Shown here: one piece after another, positions 44,856 through 54,899 of the stretch
Position numbering within the stretch: position 1 is the first letter of the stretch
Layout: each line of letters begins with the position of its first letter
NCBI RefSeq assembly: GCF_002285495.1
Contig: NZ_CP016786.1
Location: 2,246,001 to 2,310,000, forward strand
Source of the DNA: Clostridium isatidis
GTDB lineage: Bacteria; Bacillota; Clostridia; Clostridiales; Clostridiaceae
Direction: 5' to 3'
Length of the DNA: 64,000 nucleotides
Translations under genes and position numbers: made by a program
The notes under the pieces: model-generated
What the model was told of the DNA's origin: nothing
Databases searched by the model: none
What the model saw: the letters and a program-made list of their open reading frames with translations, nothing else

Positions 44856-46766
44856 TTATAAACTACGAACAATATGGAATGCTTGATGAACAGCAGTTAG
44901 TATTTTGTCTGGTTCTACAGCATCACCTATCTTACTTACATCTACCTTACCATTTAATTCCTCAAATAATTCATTATTTGGAACATAACCAACAGCAAGA
45001 ATATAAGTATCTGCCTCAATTGAATCTTCCTTATCATCCTTTAGGTATTCAATTCTTTCATCTGTAATCTTAGTAACTTTTGCACTAGTCACTATATTTA
45101 TATTACAATCTTCAACAAGCTGACGAATAGCTTGATCATTATTCTTACAATGAGCTGCGGTTAGAAGAATATCATCTAAGGCTTCAATTATAGTTACCTT
45201 TTCTGCCTTTTCTGCACAATGGCATGCTGTTTCACAGCCAACTAAACCTCCACCTATAACTACAACATTTTTGCCATATTTCTCTTTGCCAACTAATACA
45301 TCATTTGCTAAAAGAACCTTCTTATTATTAATTCCATCAATTGCAGGAATTAAGGCTCTTGAACCGGTTGCAAGAATAACCTTATCATAATTTCCTCTAA
45401 GAACCTCTTCAGCTGTAGCTTCTTTCATTAGTCTAAGCTTAACATTACTGCGATATAATTTTCCCTTTAAATATTCTAAATAATTCTTAACATCCTTCTT
45501 AAAGCTTGGACCACCAGCAGCTAGTAAGTTTCCTCCAAGTTCATTAGTCTTTTCCCAAAGCTCAACATCTAAGCCTCTTTCAGCAGCATTTATTGCAGCT
45601 ACCATTCCTCCTGGACCTCCACCAATAACAAGGACACGTTTTCTTTCATTAGCCTTAGTTACTGGATAATAATCTTCGGCAAAACATAATGGATTTACTG
45701 AACAGTGAATTATTTTTCCTGAGAAACCAGCATATAGACATTCATTACATCCAAGGCATGGAACTATATCATAGGTCTCATTTCTTTGTACCTTTCTAAG
45801 CCAATGAGGGTCTGCTAATAATTGATGAGCTAGTCCAATAAAATCTGCCTTTCCTTTTTGTAAAGCTTCTTCTGCTAGAGCTGGATTATTAAGCTTTCCT
45901 TGAGATAAAACTGGAATATTTACATGTTTTTTTATTTCTGCTGCTATATCAATTTGTGTTCCTGGTTCCTGATAAACTGTATTAATTGCTTTATACCAAG
46001 CTTCATAGCAGCCTGTATCTATATGAAGAGCATCTACTCCTGCTTCTTCTAGCATTTTTGCCATTTCTATACCTTCATCTAATTCACGACCGCCTTCTAC
46101 TCCATGATATGGTGTAAATTTATATAAAATTGGGAAATCATCTCCGCATAACTTCTTTATTTCTGCTATACATTCTAAAGAGAATTTCATTCTTCCTTTT
46201 AGGTCTCCGCCATACTCATCAGTACGCTTATTCCATAAAGTTGATTGGAATTGATCCATTAAATAGCCACCATAGCCATGTAGTTCTACTGCATCTGCTC
46301 CTGCAGCCTTTGCCATTACTGCAGCTTCTCCCATTTTCTTTACTAAATCTTGAATTTGTTCTACAGTATATTCCCTACATTTTACATCAGGGAACCAAAA
46401 GGAATCTACTTCACTAGCAGAATATGGCCTAATATCTCCTGTTGTAAACTGCATTCTTCCTAAACCTGGTGTTAATTGTACACAAAGTTTTGAAGCATTA
46501 TAATGAATACGACGAGCTAGGAAATTTAATTGTTCAAAAGATCTACGGCTTTCTAAAACATTACAAGCCCTTGCTTCATACTTTAAAGTTACTTGATTTG
46601 CTCCAGTAATAATTAAGCCTATACCGCCTTTTGCTCTTTCTTCAAGATAGCGAATAGCACGATCTGAAAATGAACCATCTGATTCTGTTACTGTACCCAT
46701 TGGTGCCATATAAACACGGTTTTTTAATTCTAACTTTCCAATATAACCTTTCTCTAATAGCTTCAT
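44856..46766 (-). CDS. Old-Yellow-Enzyme-family NADH:flavin enoate reductase (2,4-dienoyl-CoA reductase type)
   Basis: This 636-residue protein has an N-terminal FMN barrel (LKNRVYMAPMGTVTESDG; VELHGYGGYLMDQFQSTLWN, holding the usual His-x-x-x-Gly-Tyr), a 4Fe-4S cluster site with cysteines in CLGCNECLYAGF and IIHCSVNP (about 340-362), and C-terminal FAD/NAD domains (KRVLVIGGGPGGMVAAINAA and KNVVVIGGGLVGCETACHC). This layout is that of 2,4-dienoyl-CoA reductase, BaiCD/BaiH and clostridial steroid or enoate reductases, which reduce an activated C=C bond. The substrate here is unknown. A TetR-type gene diverges, with a palindrome in its promoter. Confidence 0.9.
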   Translation of the reverse strand: MKLLEKGYIGKLELKNRVYMAPMGTVTESDGSFSDRAIRYLEERAKGGIGLIITGANQVTLKYEARACNVLESRRSFEQLNFLARRIHYNASKLCVQLTPGLGRMQFTTGDIRPYSASEVDSFWFPDVKCREYTVEQIQDLVKKMGEAAVMAKAAGADAVELHGYGGYLMDQFQSTLWNKRTDEYGGDLKGRMKFSLECIAEIKKLCGDDFPILYKFTPYHGVEGGRELDEGIEMAKMLEEAGVDALHIDTGCYEAWYKAINTVYQEPGTQIDIAAEIKKHVNIPVLSQGKLNNPALAEEALQKGKADFIGLAHQLLADPHWLRKVQRNETYDIVPCLGCNECLYAGFSGKIIHCSVNPLCFAEDYYPVTKANERKRVLVIGGGPGGMVAAINAAERGLDVELWEKTNELGGNLLAAGGPSFKKDVKNYLEYLKGKLYRSNVKLRLMKEATAEEVLRGNYDKVILATGSRALIPAIDGINNKKVLLANDVLVGKEKYGKNVVVIGGGLVGCETACHCAEKAEKVTIIEALDDILLTAAHCKNNDQAIRQLVEDCNINIVTSAKVTKITDERIEYLKDDKEDSIEADTYILAVGYVPNNELFEELNGKVDVSKIGDAVEPDKILTAVHQAFHIVRSL

Positions 46767-46818
46767 TAAAATCCCCCTTCACAGCAAATAAACTAATTGG
46801 TAAATTTTTTCTTTATTT

Positions 46819-46847
46819 CTGTACACTTTATTTATACTCTTGTACAG
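46819..46847. promoter_or_regulatory. Palindromic operator candidate for the TetR-type regulator
   Basis: Perfect 7-bp arms CTGTACA (46819-46825) and TGTACAG (46841-46847) flank 15 bp that contain a minus-strand TATAAA (-10 candidate of the reductase gene). It lies between the divergent reductase and regulator genes. Binding there would block the reductase promoter. Confidence 0.6.
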
Positions 46848-46964
46848 TTAAAAATATAACAATCTAGTCCTTAAAATTAACTCTTAGCAATCTATTTATA
46901 ACGACTTTTTTCGCAGGAAATTTATGCTATAATAAGCATATTATTGGGGCTAATGGAGGTAATA

Positions 46965-47540
46965 ATGGAAGATAACAAGGAACTGTCAACAAAGATGCAG
47001 ATAATAAAAGCAGCTATAAAACTTTATAAAAAATATGGATATTCAAATATAACTGTTCAAGATATATGTAATGAGGTAGGAATAACAAGAAGTGCTTTTT
47101 ACTATCATTTTAAATCAAAAGATGATATTTTTGATGACTTTTATTTATATTCTAATACCTATGCCCTAGATAAAATTGCAGATATTTTATCTTCAAATGA
47201 CTATATAGAGCAGTTTTACTCACTATTTAATATGTATTTAGAACAAACTATGGAAGCTGGTCCAGAAGTTTTTGGTCAGCTATATAAACATTCTATAGAT
47301 AAAAAATTAGCTATATTTAATCCTAAAGAAATATCAATGAGAAAGGTATATGAAGCCCTTCTAAAGAAGGCTCAGGATTCTGGACAAATTTTAAATAAGT
47401 CTCCTGTTTCTGATTTAATAGATGCAGTTGTATATGTTACTGATGGTATATCCTTATTATGGTGCAGCAGTAATTCATCCTTCGACTTAATAGAAGAAAA
47501 TCGTAGAATTTTAGACACTCTTTTTATTGTAAATAAATAA
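46965..47540 (+). CDS. TetR-family transcriptional regulator
   Basis: This 191-residue protein has a TetR HTH (YSNITVQDICNEVGITRSAF then YYHFKSKDDIFDDF, about 24-57) and a helical ligand domain. I start at the ATG at 46965, five bases after GGAGG; the open frame begins seven codons earlier with a TTG. An extended -10 (TGCTATAAT) lies about 40 bp upstream. It is divergent from the flavin reductase, which it probably represses until the reductase substrate or a related molecule binds. Confidence 0.88.
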   Translation: MEDNKELSTKMQIIKAAIKLYKKYGYSNITVQDICNEVGITRSAFYYHFKSKDDIFDDFYLYSNTYALDKIADILSSNDYIEQFYSLFNMYLEQTMEAGPEVFGQLYKHSIDKKLAIFNPKEISMRKVYEALLKKAQDSGQILNKSPVSDLIDAVVYVTDGISLLWCSSNSSFDLIEENRRILDTLFIVNK

Positions 47541-47570
47541 AATTAGATAATTACTTAACAACTTTATGAT

Positions 47571-47607
47571 AAAAGCCAGTACTCATGAAAATAAGCACTG
47601 GCTTTTT
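47571..47607. terminator. Bidirectional terminator between tetR and the GH1 gene
   Basis: AAAAGCCAGT and ACTGGCTTTT form a 10-bp stem with T runs on both sides. It ends the convergent regulator and phospho-glucosidase genes. Confidence 0.8.
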
Positions 47608-47615
47608 ACTAATCT

Positions 47616-49097
<1,482 letters not shown>

Positions 49098-49140
49098 TTA
49101 TTTAACCTCCCCCTCTAAATTTTGAGTAAATTTATTTTAA

Positions 49141-49166
49141 AGGCACCAGCTAAAAAGATGGTGCCT
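49141..49166 (-). terminator. Intraoperon hairpin between EIIC and GH1
   Basis: AGGCACCA and TGGTGCCT form an 8-bp stem with a 10-nt loop; the minus strand continues with TTTAAAAT. It may reduce GH1 transcription or stabilise the upstream PTS message rather than stop all transcription. Confidence 0.5.
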
Positions 49167-49172
49167 CAATAT

Positions 49173-50480
49173 TTATACAGTAAGATTTTCGCTTTCTTCT
49201 ACTATTGCAGCAGCTTCTTTTGCTATTAATTGTTTTTCATAAATCTTATAGAATGGATACCAAACAAGAGTAGCTGGTATTAACATTAAATAATCCCAAA
49301 TTGCATTTTGCCATCTTAAAGTAGATAAATATGCACCAAATCCCATTGGAAGCAGGGCTGAAATACTTATCCATGCAGGTTGTAAGAAACCAATCTTATA
49401 TCCAGCTAATGTACATAACATAAGAACTGGAATACTTAAAACATATGGGATACATAAAATTGGGTTATACATAACAGGCATACCAAAGGTAATAGGTTCA
49501 TTTATATTAAACCAGCCTGGAACAACAGAAATCTTTGCAACAGCATTTATTTGCTTAGATTTTGACCTTAATCCAAGCAAGGCAACTGGCATAGTATTTC
49601 CTGTACCACCGCAGACTGCCATAGCTCCAAATAAGGCTACTGGATAGAAGGTTAAAGCTTGTCCAGCTTCATGAGCTGCTGCATTGGCAACTGCTGCTTG
49701 AATTCCTAAAGGCATAATAATTGGAACTAATATCATAGTACCATGAATACCGAAGCACCATAAAATTCCTGCAAAAGTACACATTATAATCATTCCTGGA
49801 ACTGATGTTAAGGTACTTAATGGCTTTCCTAATACTGCCATGAAACCTGAAGCTATTGTATAAGCTCCGCCAGTCATGTTAGATACTAATGTTGAAGCTC
49901 CTAATAAAACTATAACACTAAATAATAATGGCAAGATTGATGCAAAACCATCTTGTAAGAAAGGAGGAACAACATCAGGCATCTTTATTCTGATATCTTT
50001 GTCTGCACAGAATTTTTCAATACGAACTGATATAAATACAACTATAAAGCCTATAAACATACCCTGTGCTCCTAAATAAGTCATATCGATACCTGTTAAT
50101 CCAGCCTCGTTAGTAATTAAGGCACCTGAAACTAAAAGGAAACATATTAGCGAATCAACAGCATTCATTATTGGAGATTTCATTTTTAAGTTCTTAGCAT
50201 AGTTGAAGGATAATAAAGCAACAACCCATAATGATAATGAATTCATTGTAAATTGATAAGGCAGATAAATTATTTGATAGATCTTGCTGTCTGAAGTGAA
50301 TAAGTTTAATAGAGTTTCGCTTCCTAATGAACAGATAATTTGAGAAATAGCACCAACCATAATAACACCCATTAGGGACATCATAGCAGCTTGTAATGCA
50401 GCTAAGAATTTGTTACTGCCTAGCTTTTGGCCAAATTCTTGAAGCTTAATCATAAATTTACTTTCAAATACCTTTTCCAT
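49173..50480 (-). CDS. PTS EIIC, lactose/cellobiose family, second system
   Basis: This 435-residue membrane permease resembles the EIIC at 30.8 kb in layout: KLQEFGQKLGSNKFLAALQA at the N-terminus, CFGIHGTMILVPIIMPLG in the middle, GTGNTMPVALLGLRSKSKQI and FNINEPITFGMPVMYNPILC near residue 330. It imports and phosphorylates a beta-glucoside such as cellobiose with the EIIA and EIIB encoded upstream. It starts after GGAGAGG and is 12 bp from the EIIB gene. Confidence 0.93.
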   Translation of the reverse strand: MEKVFESKFMIKLQEFGQKLGSNKFLAALQAAMMSLMGVIMVGAISQIICSLGSETLLNLFTSDSKIYQIIYLPYQFTMNSLSLWVVALLSFNYAKNLKMKSPIMNAVDSLICFLLVSGALITNEAGLTGIDMTYLGAQGMFIGFIVVFISVRIEKFCADKDIRIKMPDVVPPFLQDGFASILPLLFSVIVLLGASTLVSNMTGGAYTIASGFMAVLGKPLSTLTSVPGMIIMCTFAGILWCFGIHGTMILVPIIMPLGIQAAVANAAAHEAGQALTFYPVALFGAMAVCGGTGNTMPVALLGLRSKSKQINAVAKISVVPGWFNINEPITFGMPVMYNPILCIPYVLSIPVLMLCTLAGYKIGFLQPAWISISALLPMGFGAYLSTLRWQNAIWDYLMLIPATLVWYPFYKIYEKQLIAKEAAAIVEESENLTV

Positions 50481-50491
50481 AAAACCTCTCC

Positions 50492-50797
50492 TTAATTATT
50501 TTTTTCAGCATAAAGCCTTTTAGCTAATCTCATAATATTAGGGCAATTTGCAACAGCATAATCAAAGGATTCAATAGCAGCACATGGTAAATTTGTGTTT
50601 TCCTTGATTTCTTTTATACGATAGGATACTTGAGGTCCAACTAAAACAATGTCATATTTTTGATAAACATCTTGATATTCCCCTAATCCTACTGCCTTAA
50701 TTTCAAGCTCTTCACCAGCCTCCTTCCAATATTGTTCCATTTTCCTCATTAAAATACTTGTTGACATTCCTCCAGCGCAGACTAATAAGATTTTCAT
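50492..50797 (-). CDS. PTS EIIB, lactose/cellobiose family, second system
   Basis: This 101-residue protein begins MKILLVCAGGMSTSILMRKM with the phosphocysteine at residue 7, followed by DIVLVGPQVSYRIKEIKE. I chose the ATG at 50797 because GGAGG lies 8 nt upstream; the longer frame overlaps the EIIA gene and lacks support. It lies 16 bp after EIIA. Confidence 0.93.
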   Translation of the reverse strand: MKILLVCAGGMSTSILMRKMEQYWKEAGEELEIKAVGLGEYQDVYQKYDIVLVGPQVSYRIKEIKENTNLPCAAIESFDYAVANCPNIMRLAKRLYAEKNN

Positions 50798-50813
50798 GAA
50801 TAATTCCTCCATT

Positions 50814-51122
50814 CTATCTATTTTTATAAAGTAAAATAATTTCCTTAATAAGTTCATAGGCAAGCATGCTTGTCATTAAATGATCTTGAGAATGAACAAG
50901 CAGCACATTTATATCTTGTTTTTCACCATTAGCTTCTTTAAATAACAATTCCGTTTGTGCTTTATGTGCAAGACTTGCAGATGCTTCTGATTTAGCTAAA
51001 AGTTCCTCTGCTGCTTCAAAATTTCCTGCCTTAGCTTCTTCCAATGCTTGAAATGCAAAGGAGCGTGCATCCCCAGAATTTGCAATAATTGTCATTGGTA
51101 TTAAATCGTTTACATCGTCCAT
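50814..51122 (-). CDS. PTS EIIA, lactose/cellobiose family, second system
   Basis: This 102-residue protein matches LacF/CelC: MTIIANSGDARSFAFQALEE, AHKAQTELLFKEA and INVLLVHSQDHLMTSML with the active histidine. GGGG lies upstream of the ATG. It is the first gene of the operon and follows a strong promoter (51173-51201). Confidence 0.93.
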   Translation of the reverse strand: MDDVNDLIPMTIIANSGDARSFAFQALEEAKAGNFEAAEELLAKSEASASLAHKAQTELLFKEANGEKQDINVLLVHSQDHLMTSMLAYELIKEIILLYKNR

Positions 51123-51172
51123 ATGATATTTCCCCTTTTCTAGAATTTCTTTCCTTTCCTTAAGTCAATTTT

Positions 51173-51201
51173 ATTTTAGTGTATAAAATTTTTTCTGTCA
51201 A
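51173..51201 (-). promoter_or_regulatory. Sigma-A promoter of the second beta-glucoside PTS operon
   Basis: Minus-strand TTGACA (51201-51196) and TAAAAT (51178-51173) are exactly 17 bp apart. A copy of the GTGTATA motif lies in the spacer. Presence of a housekeeping promoter argues against sigma-54 control. Confidence 0.7.
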
Positions 51202-51322
51202 AGGCTCCCAAAGCCATAAAAATCCTGCTTTTATACAGTTTGTGTATAGTATATAATTCTAAAAATACACTTTTTTTATCAAAACTTCATTACTATTACA
51301 TATTTTAAACCTAGTGTATAAA
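51177..51322. promoter_or_regulatory. GTGTATA motif cluster before the PTS operon
   Basis: TAGTGTATAAA occurs at 51177-51187 and 51312-51322. TATACAgtttgTGTATA, a palindrome with a 5-nt spacer, lies at 51232-51248. A weaker TAGTGTTTAA lies at 51342. The same GTGTATA element occurs twice before the regulator gene at 54.6 kb, so I infer binding sites of that regulator. Confidence 0.5.
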
Positions 51323-51431
51323 CTTTTTAATGCTTTTTAGCTAGTGTTTAACTTCTTTATTTGAAAGTATAACTTTTCTAATTTTTATTTCTTAAATAAT
51401 TATCTATTAGGAGACATGCTATAATCTAGAT

Positions 51432-51877
51432 ATGAAGTTAACAAGAGTATTAAATATAACAGAAAAGGAATTTTATGATTTTCTTGAAAGGGATCTCTTG
51501 GATGATATCTATAAGCACACTAATAAAAGATTAGGGGTAAGGGATATTAAGGGGGATTAAAATATAGAAAATATGACGAGAAAAGTCTTACCCATATTGA
51601 CATTTCAATTTTAGATTATAAGAGAGGCTCCCTTTACAAGGCAGAGATAAAATCTATCTATGATACTATTAGAATTTCCTATGAAACTAAAGAAGTTGAT
51701 AACAAGTTAAAGATTATATTTAATCAGCATATCGAAAGCTTCGAAAGTAAAAAACATAATAAGTTTATGAAATTCTTCAGTGAAGGTGTTTATCTTGGCA
51801 GAATGACTGATACCCTATATGATATTCAAAATAAGATCATCAAAGAGAGGGAAAGCCTTACAGAACTATCCTCTTAA
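51432..51877 (+). pseudogene. Frameshifted DUF3284-like gene
   Basis: The first part, from the ATG at 51432, reads MKLTRVLNITEKEFYDFLER and ends at a stop near 51560. In another frame the protein continues KYRKYDEKSLTHIDISILDY, KAEIKSIYDTIRISYETKEV, ending LTELSS at 51877. Start and pattern match DUF3284 proteins, which are often encoded in beta-glucoside PTS operons. The total would be about 148 residues. It lies between the PTS operon promoter and the regulator gene but on the opposite strand. I infer a frameshifted gene; the break is not in a long homopolymer. Confidence 0.6.
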
Positions 51878-51930
51878 GATTTAAAGAAGAAATCAAAAAC
51901 TAAAAGTATTATAGGCTTATAAATACTAAT

Positions 51931-51959
51931 AAAAGGGAGTGCTAATAGCACTCCCTTTT
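51931..51959. terminator. Bidirectional terminator between DUF3284 remnant and regulator
   Basis: AAAAGGGAGTGCT and AGCACTCCCTTTT form a nearly perfect GC-rich stem with flanking A and T runs. It overlaps the regulator stop codon by two bases and serves both convergent genes. Confidence 0.85.
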
Positions 51960-54585
51960 ATAGTTTTTTCATCATCATAATAATAGTTGCAATTTCATTA
52001 TCATCAATTATTACTTTAAAGGTCTTTTCTAAAGCTTTTAGGATTTTAACAATAACATTGTAGTCTTCCTCAAATAAGAAAATAATTTTATTTTTTTCTG
52101 GATTATTTGCAACAAGCTTTCCTTCCAACAATCTTTCCATTAAGCAGGCTAAATGCATAAATAAGCCTACCTTTTGATCCTCATTTAAGGAAAAGTAAGC
52201 ACTTAATTCATCAATTACATTAGGCAGTACATTTTTTAGTTTAGATATTGACACATACTTAAACTGTTCTTCTAAATATTGATAAATATCATTATAATTA
52301 ACAGAAGCACTACCTAGAGGTTCAAACATTAGTATCTTATCTATGTCTTCCTTAGGATTTTCAAAAATCTTCTTTATAGATATAAAAGGAATTCCCAATA
52401 ATTTTGGATCATAGGTTCCAACAAAGGCATGAATATTATAGCTTTTCTTAAAATTTAAAAGCTCCCTTAAAAGCTCATCCCTTGAGGATATTGATAAGGC
52501 CACTGTTTTCATTCCAAGCTTTGAATTTTGATCTATATAGAGCTTTAATTGGGCTGCTCCTCCTTCTCCTGTATGGCAGAGAGTAATTATAAGCTTGTTT
52601 CCCTTTTCTTCATTTTTTCTCATATTATTGATTTCTAGATTTGCCATATGATATACATAGTCAATATCACTTTCCATTGAGCATTTTCTGGCAACATCAA
52701 TTCCAATTAGGGTAATAGGAATATTAATACATCTTATTTTGGTATCTATTTCTTCTGCAATAGTTTCAAGCATTGTTTTTATTGATCCCATATCATATAT
52801 AACAATAACACCCTTGCCCCTATCAATTTTCTTAATCAAGGCCTTAATTTCCTCCATGGCCTCATTTGTTCCAAGATCCAAGGCCATATCATAGCTATAT
52901 GTGTTATTGCAATGGCTTAAAGTATTTGTAACATCTTTTAAGGAAGAGGCTATTCCATTGCCATGCATAATATAAAGTAAAACTGGATGTTCCTCTTCAT
53001 CATTATTTTCATCTAATTCTGCAAAGAACATAGTTATTAAGGCTATTTCATGGGCAGGTAATTCCAAATTCAACTTGGCCTTCAACATAGTTGCTAATTC
53101 CATAGCAGCTGCATATTCTTGAGGATAATCTTCTATAATTTTAACTACTTTATCATTATCTATTCTCTGATGGGAAACCTTTAAAGTTAATAAGGAATTA
53201 ATATGAAGACAAAGACCGTATAGTACATCTGAATTTAAATTTATTCCCCCACTCTTTTTGCTGGAATTATAAAAGTCAGTAATAATATCTATAACCCTTC
53301 TATCTACAATTTTTGAAAGCTGCTCTAAATTACTTGAATTATAAAATCCCTTATAATAACGATATTTATTAAATAAATTGCGGATATGGCTTCTAATCAC
53401 ATTTTCTATGCCCTTGTCATTTATCCCTAAATTAACTAATTCCTCATATTGTTTTCTAATTTCAGAATACATATCATACACAATATTAGGGGAATAATAT
53501 TCTTCATTGCTAGTATTTTTATCATAAATAATAGCTTCCCTATTGCCTATTAATATATCAATTTCATTATCAGAGCTTTTTAGCTGTAAAAGGCTTTTTC
53601 TAATTTCTGACTTAAAATCATTAATACATACATAAATTTGTTGATTATTATTGACTACACGAACATAGGCATTGGCACAGGCAGCTTTAATTTCAAGTTC
53701 CAGGCCCTTAACATTATAGGCAAAATCTGATAGTAACAAGGCTTTTATTGCTTCTGCTGTAACCTCTATGCACCTATCTGAATTAGAGGCTTCCCTTTTA
53801 AAAAAGTGATTTATAAGATCAAACCTTTCCTTCAAAGGTCGATCCTTTAATTCTGGCAGTTCTATAGTTACTGGAATTATACGATTGATTTGTAAGCTGC
53901 TTTGAGGTGAACATGATAATACTAAGAATAAATCGTTAGCTTCTATTTCTTGAGATTTATCCTCTGAATATAGTTTTCCTGAATCTAAAAAGGCAAATAA
54001 TCTGCTCTGCTGCTTGGCATCTAGCAAATCAACATTATCTATAAAAAGCATTCCTCCCTTAGCTCTTACAAAGGCACTTTTTTCTAAATTACCTTCAATA
54101 CCGAAGAGTTCCTCACTTAGTATAGAAACATTTTTAGAATAATGCCTGCAGTCAATTTTTACATAGGGAGCATCTTCAGATAAAATTCCCCTTTCCTTAG
54201 CGAATTTAAACATTAGTGAAGCAAAGTAGGTTGTTCCACATCCAGTCTTAGAGGCAAGCAAAACATTTAGACTAGACCTAGGATATAAGATTGCAGCTTT
54301 AGCCAGCTGAATGGCATTTCTTAAGCTGCCATTATAACCTATAAGCTCTGTAAAACAGGATTTTTCTGAGCTTTTATGGCTTTCTTCTGGAAGTTTATAA
54401 TATACTGGCCTTGTTGTAGTCTTAACCAGTTTTCCTTCCTTTACTAATTGATTTAATATAGAACTTACATTGGAACGCTGCAAAGCTAAGGCCTCTGCAA
54501 TCTTCTTAGTTTCCAAGCCATTTTTATTCTTGCTATAGCTTTCCTTTTGTATGAATTCGTATACAATTTCCTTTACAGTTTTCAC
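51958..54585 (-). CDS. LevR/CelR-like PRD regulator with a degenerate AAA+ domain
   Basis: This 875-residue protein starts at a GTG after AAGGAG. Domains in order: winged HTH (1-65; AEALALQRSNVSSILNQLVK), AAA+-like domain (80-330), PRD (about 430-530), mannose-type EIIA domain (PVLLYIMHGNGIASSLKDVT), EIIB-like region and a C-terminal PRD. The layout is that of LevR-type sigma-54 activators. Here the Walker A lysine is lost (ASKTGCGTTYF, 111-121), the GAFTGA loop is missing after ELFGIEGNLEKSAF, and Walker B reads FIDN instead of LDE. It sits upstream of the second beta-glucoside PTS operon, which it likely controls without sigma-54. Confidence 0.85.
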   Translation of the reverse strand: MKTVKEIVYEFIQKESYSKNKNGLETKKIAEALALQRSNVSSILNQLVKEGKLVKTTTRPVYYKLPEESHKSSEKSCFTELIGYNGSLRNAIQLAKAAILYPRSSLNVLLASKTGCGTTYFASLMFKFAKERGILSEDAPYVKIDCRHYSKNVSILSEELFGIEGNLEKSAFVRAKGGMLFIDNVDLLDAKQQSRLFAFLDSGKLYSEDKSQEIEANDLFLVLSCSPQSSLQINRIIPVTIELPELKDRPLKERFDLINHFFKREASNSDRCIEVTAEAIKALLLSDFAYNVKGLELEIKAACANAYVRVVNNNQQIYVCINDFKSEIRKSLLQLKSSDNEIDILIGNREAIIYDKNTSNEEYYSPNIVYDMYSEIRKQYEELVNLGINDKGIENVIRSHIRNLFNKYRYYKGFYNSSNLEQLSKIVDRRVIDIITDFYNSSKKSGGINLNSDVLYGLCLHINSLLTLKVSHQRIDNDKVVKIIEDYPQEYAAAMELATMLKAKLNLELPAHEIALITMFFAELDENNDEEEHPVLLYIMHGNGIASSLKDVTNTLSHCNNTYSYDMALDLGTNEAMEEIKALIKKIDRGKGVIVIYDMGSIKTMLETIAEEIDTKIRCINIPITLIGIDVARKCSMESDIDYVYHMANLEINNMRKNEEKGNKLIITLCHTGEGGAAQLKLYIDQNSKLGMKTVALSISSRDELLRELLNFKKSYNIHAFVGTYDPKLLGIPFISIKKIFENPKEDIDKILMFEPLGSASVNYNDIYQYLEEQFKYVSISKLKNVLPNVIDELSAYFSLNEDQKVGLFMHLACLMERLLEGKLVANNPEKNKIIFLFEEDYNVIVKILKALEKTFKVIIDDNEIATIIMMMKKL

Positions 54586-54612
54586 CTTATATTCTCCTTA
54601 CCCTTTAAATAT

Positions 54613-54632
54613 TAGTGTATATTGTGTATAAA
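54613..54632. promoter_or_regulatory. Two GTGTATA motifs before the LevR-like regulator
   Basis: TAGTGTATA (54613-54621) and GTGTATAAA (54624-54632) stand in tandem 27 bp upstream of the regulator start. They match the motif cluster at 51.18-51.32 kb and suggest autoregulation. Confidence 0.45.
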
Positions 54633-54727
54633 GAAATAAGCTATACATGGTAATTATATTTTATACTCTTATTATAAATTCAAAAAAATTATTTTACAAA
54701 CATCAAAAACAAAAATCAGATCAGTTT

Positions 54728-54836
54728 GGAGTGTTGAGTGTTGAGTGCGGAGTTAGGAGTGTGGAGTGTGGAGTTTGGAGTTGGGAGTGGGAGTTCAGTT
54801 AGGAGTTGGGAGTTAGTAGTGTGGAGTGGGGAGTTA
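54728..54836. repeat. Degenerate GGAGTNN heptamer tandem repeat
   Basis: About fourteen tandem copies of a 7-bp unit (GGAGTGT, GGAGTTA, GGAGTTT and variants) make a G-rich plus-strand tract in an otherwise AT-rich region. Seven is not a multiple of three and no frame is open across it, so it is noncoding. It lies between the regulator promoter and a terminator. Its function is unknown. Confidence 0.9.
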
Positions 54837-54845
54837 TGAAATAAA

Positions 54846-54882
54846 AAGAGGATGCTTTTCGCTTATTCGAAAATCATCCTCT
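54846..54882 (-). terminator. Terminator of the HAD phosphatase gene
   Basis: AAGAGGATG and CATCCTCTT form a 9-bp stem extended by a second pairing of TTTTCG and CGAAAA; a run of Ts follows on the minus strand. It lies 18 bp past the phosphatase stop. Confidence 0.8.
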
Positions 54883-54899
54883 TAACTACCTTAACTATG

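Noticed and set aside
51200..51235. Sigma-54 promoter before the second PTS operon
   Set aside because: A GG...GC pair exists (TGGCTTTGGGAGC on the minus strand), but the spacing is 10 instead of 12 and a perfect sigma-A promoter lies next to it.
54728..54836. CRISPR array or coding repeat
   Set aside because: Units are 7 bp, degenerate and without spacers; no frame is open and no cas genes are nearby.
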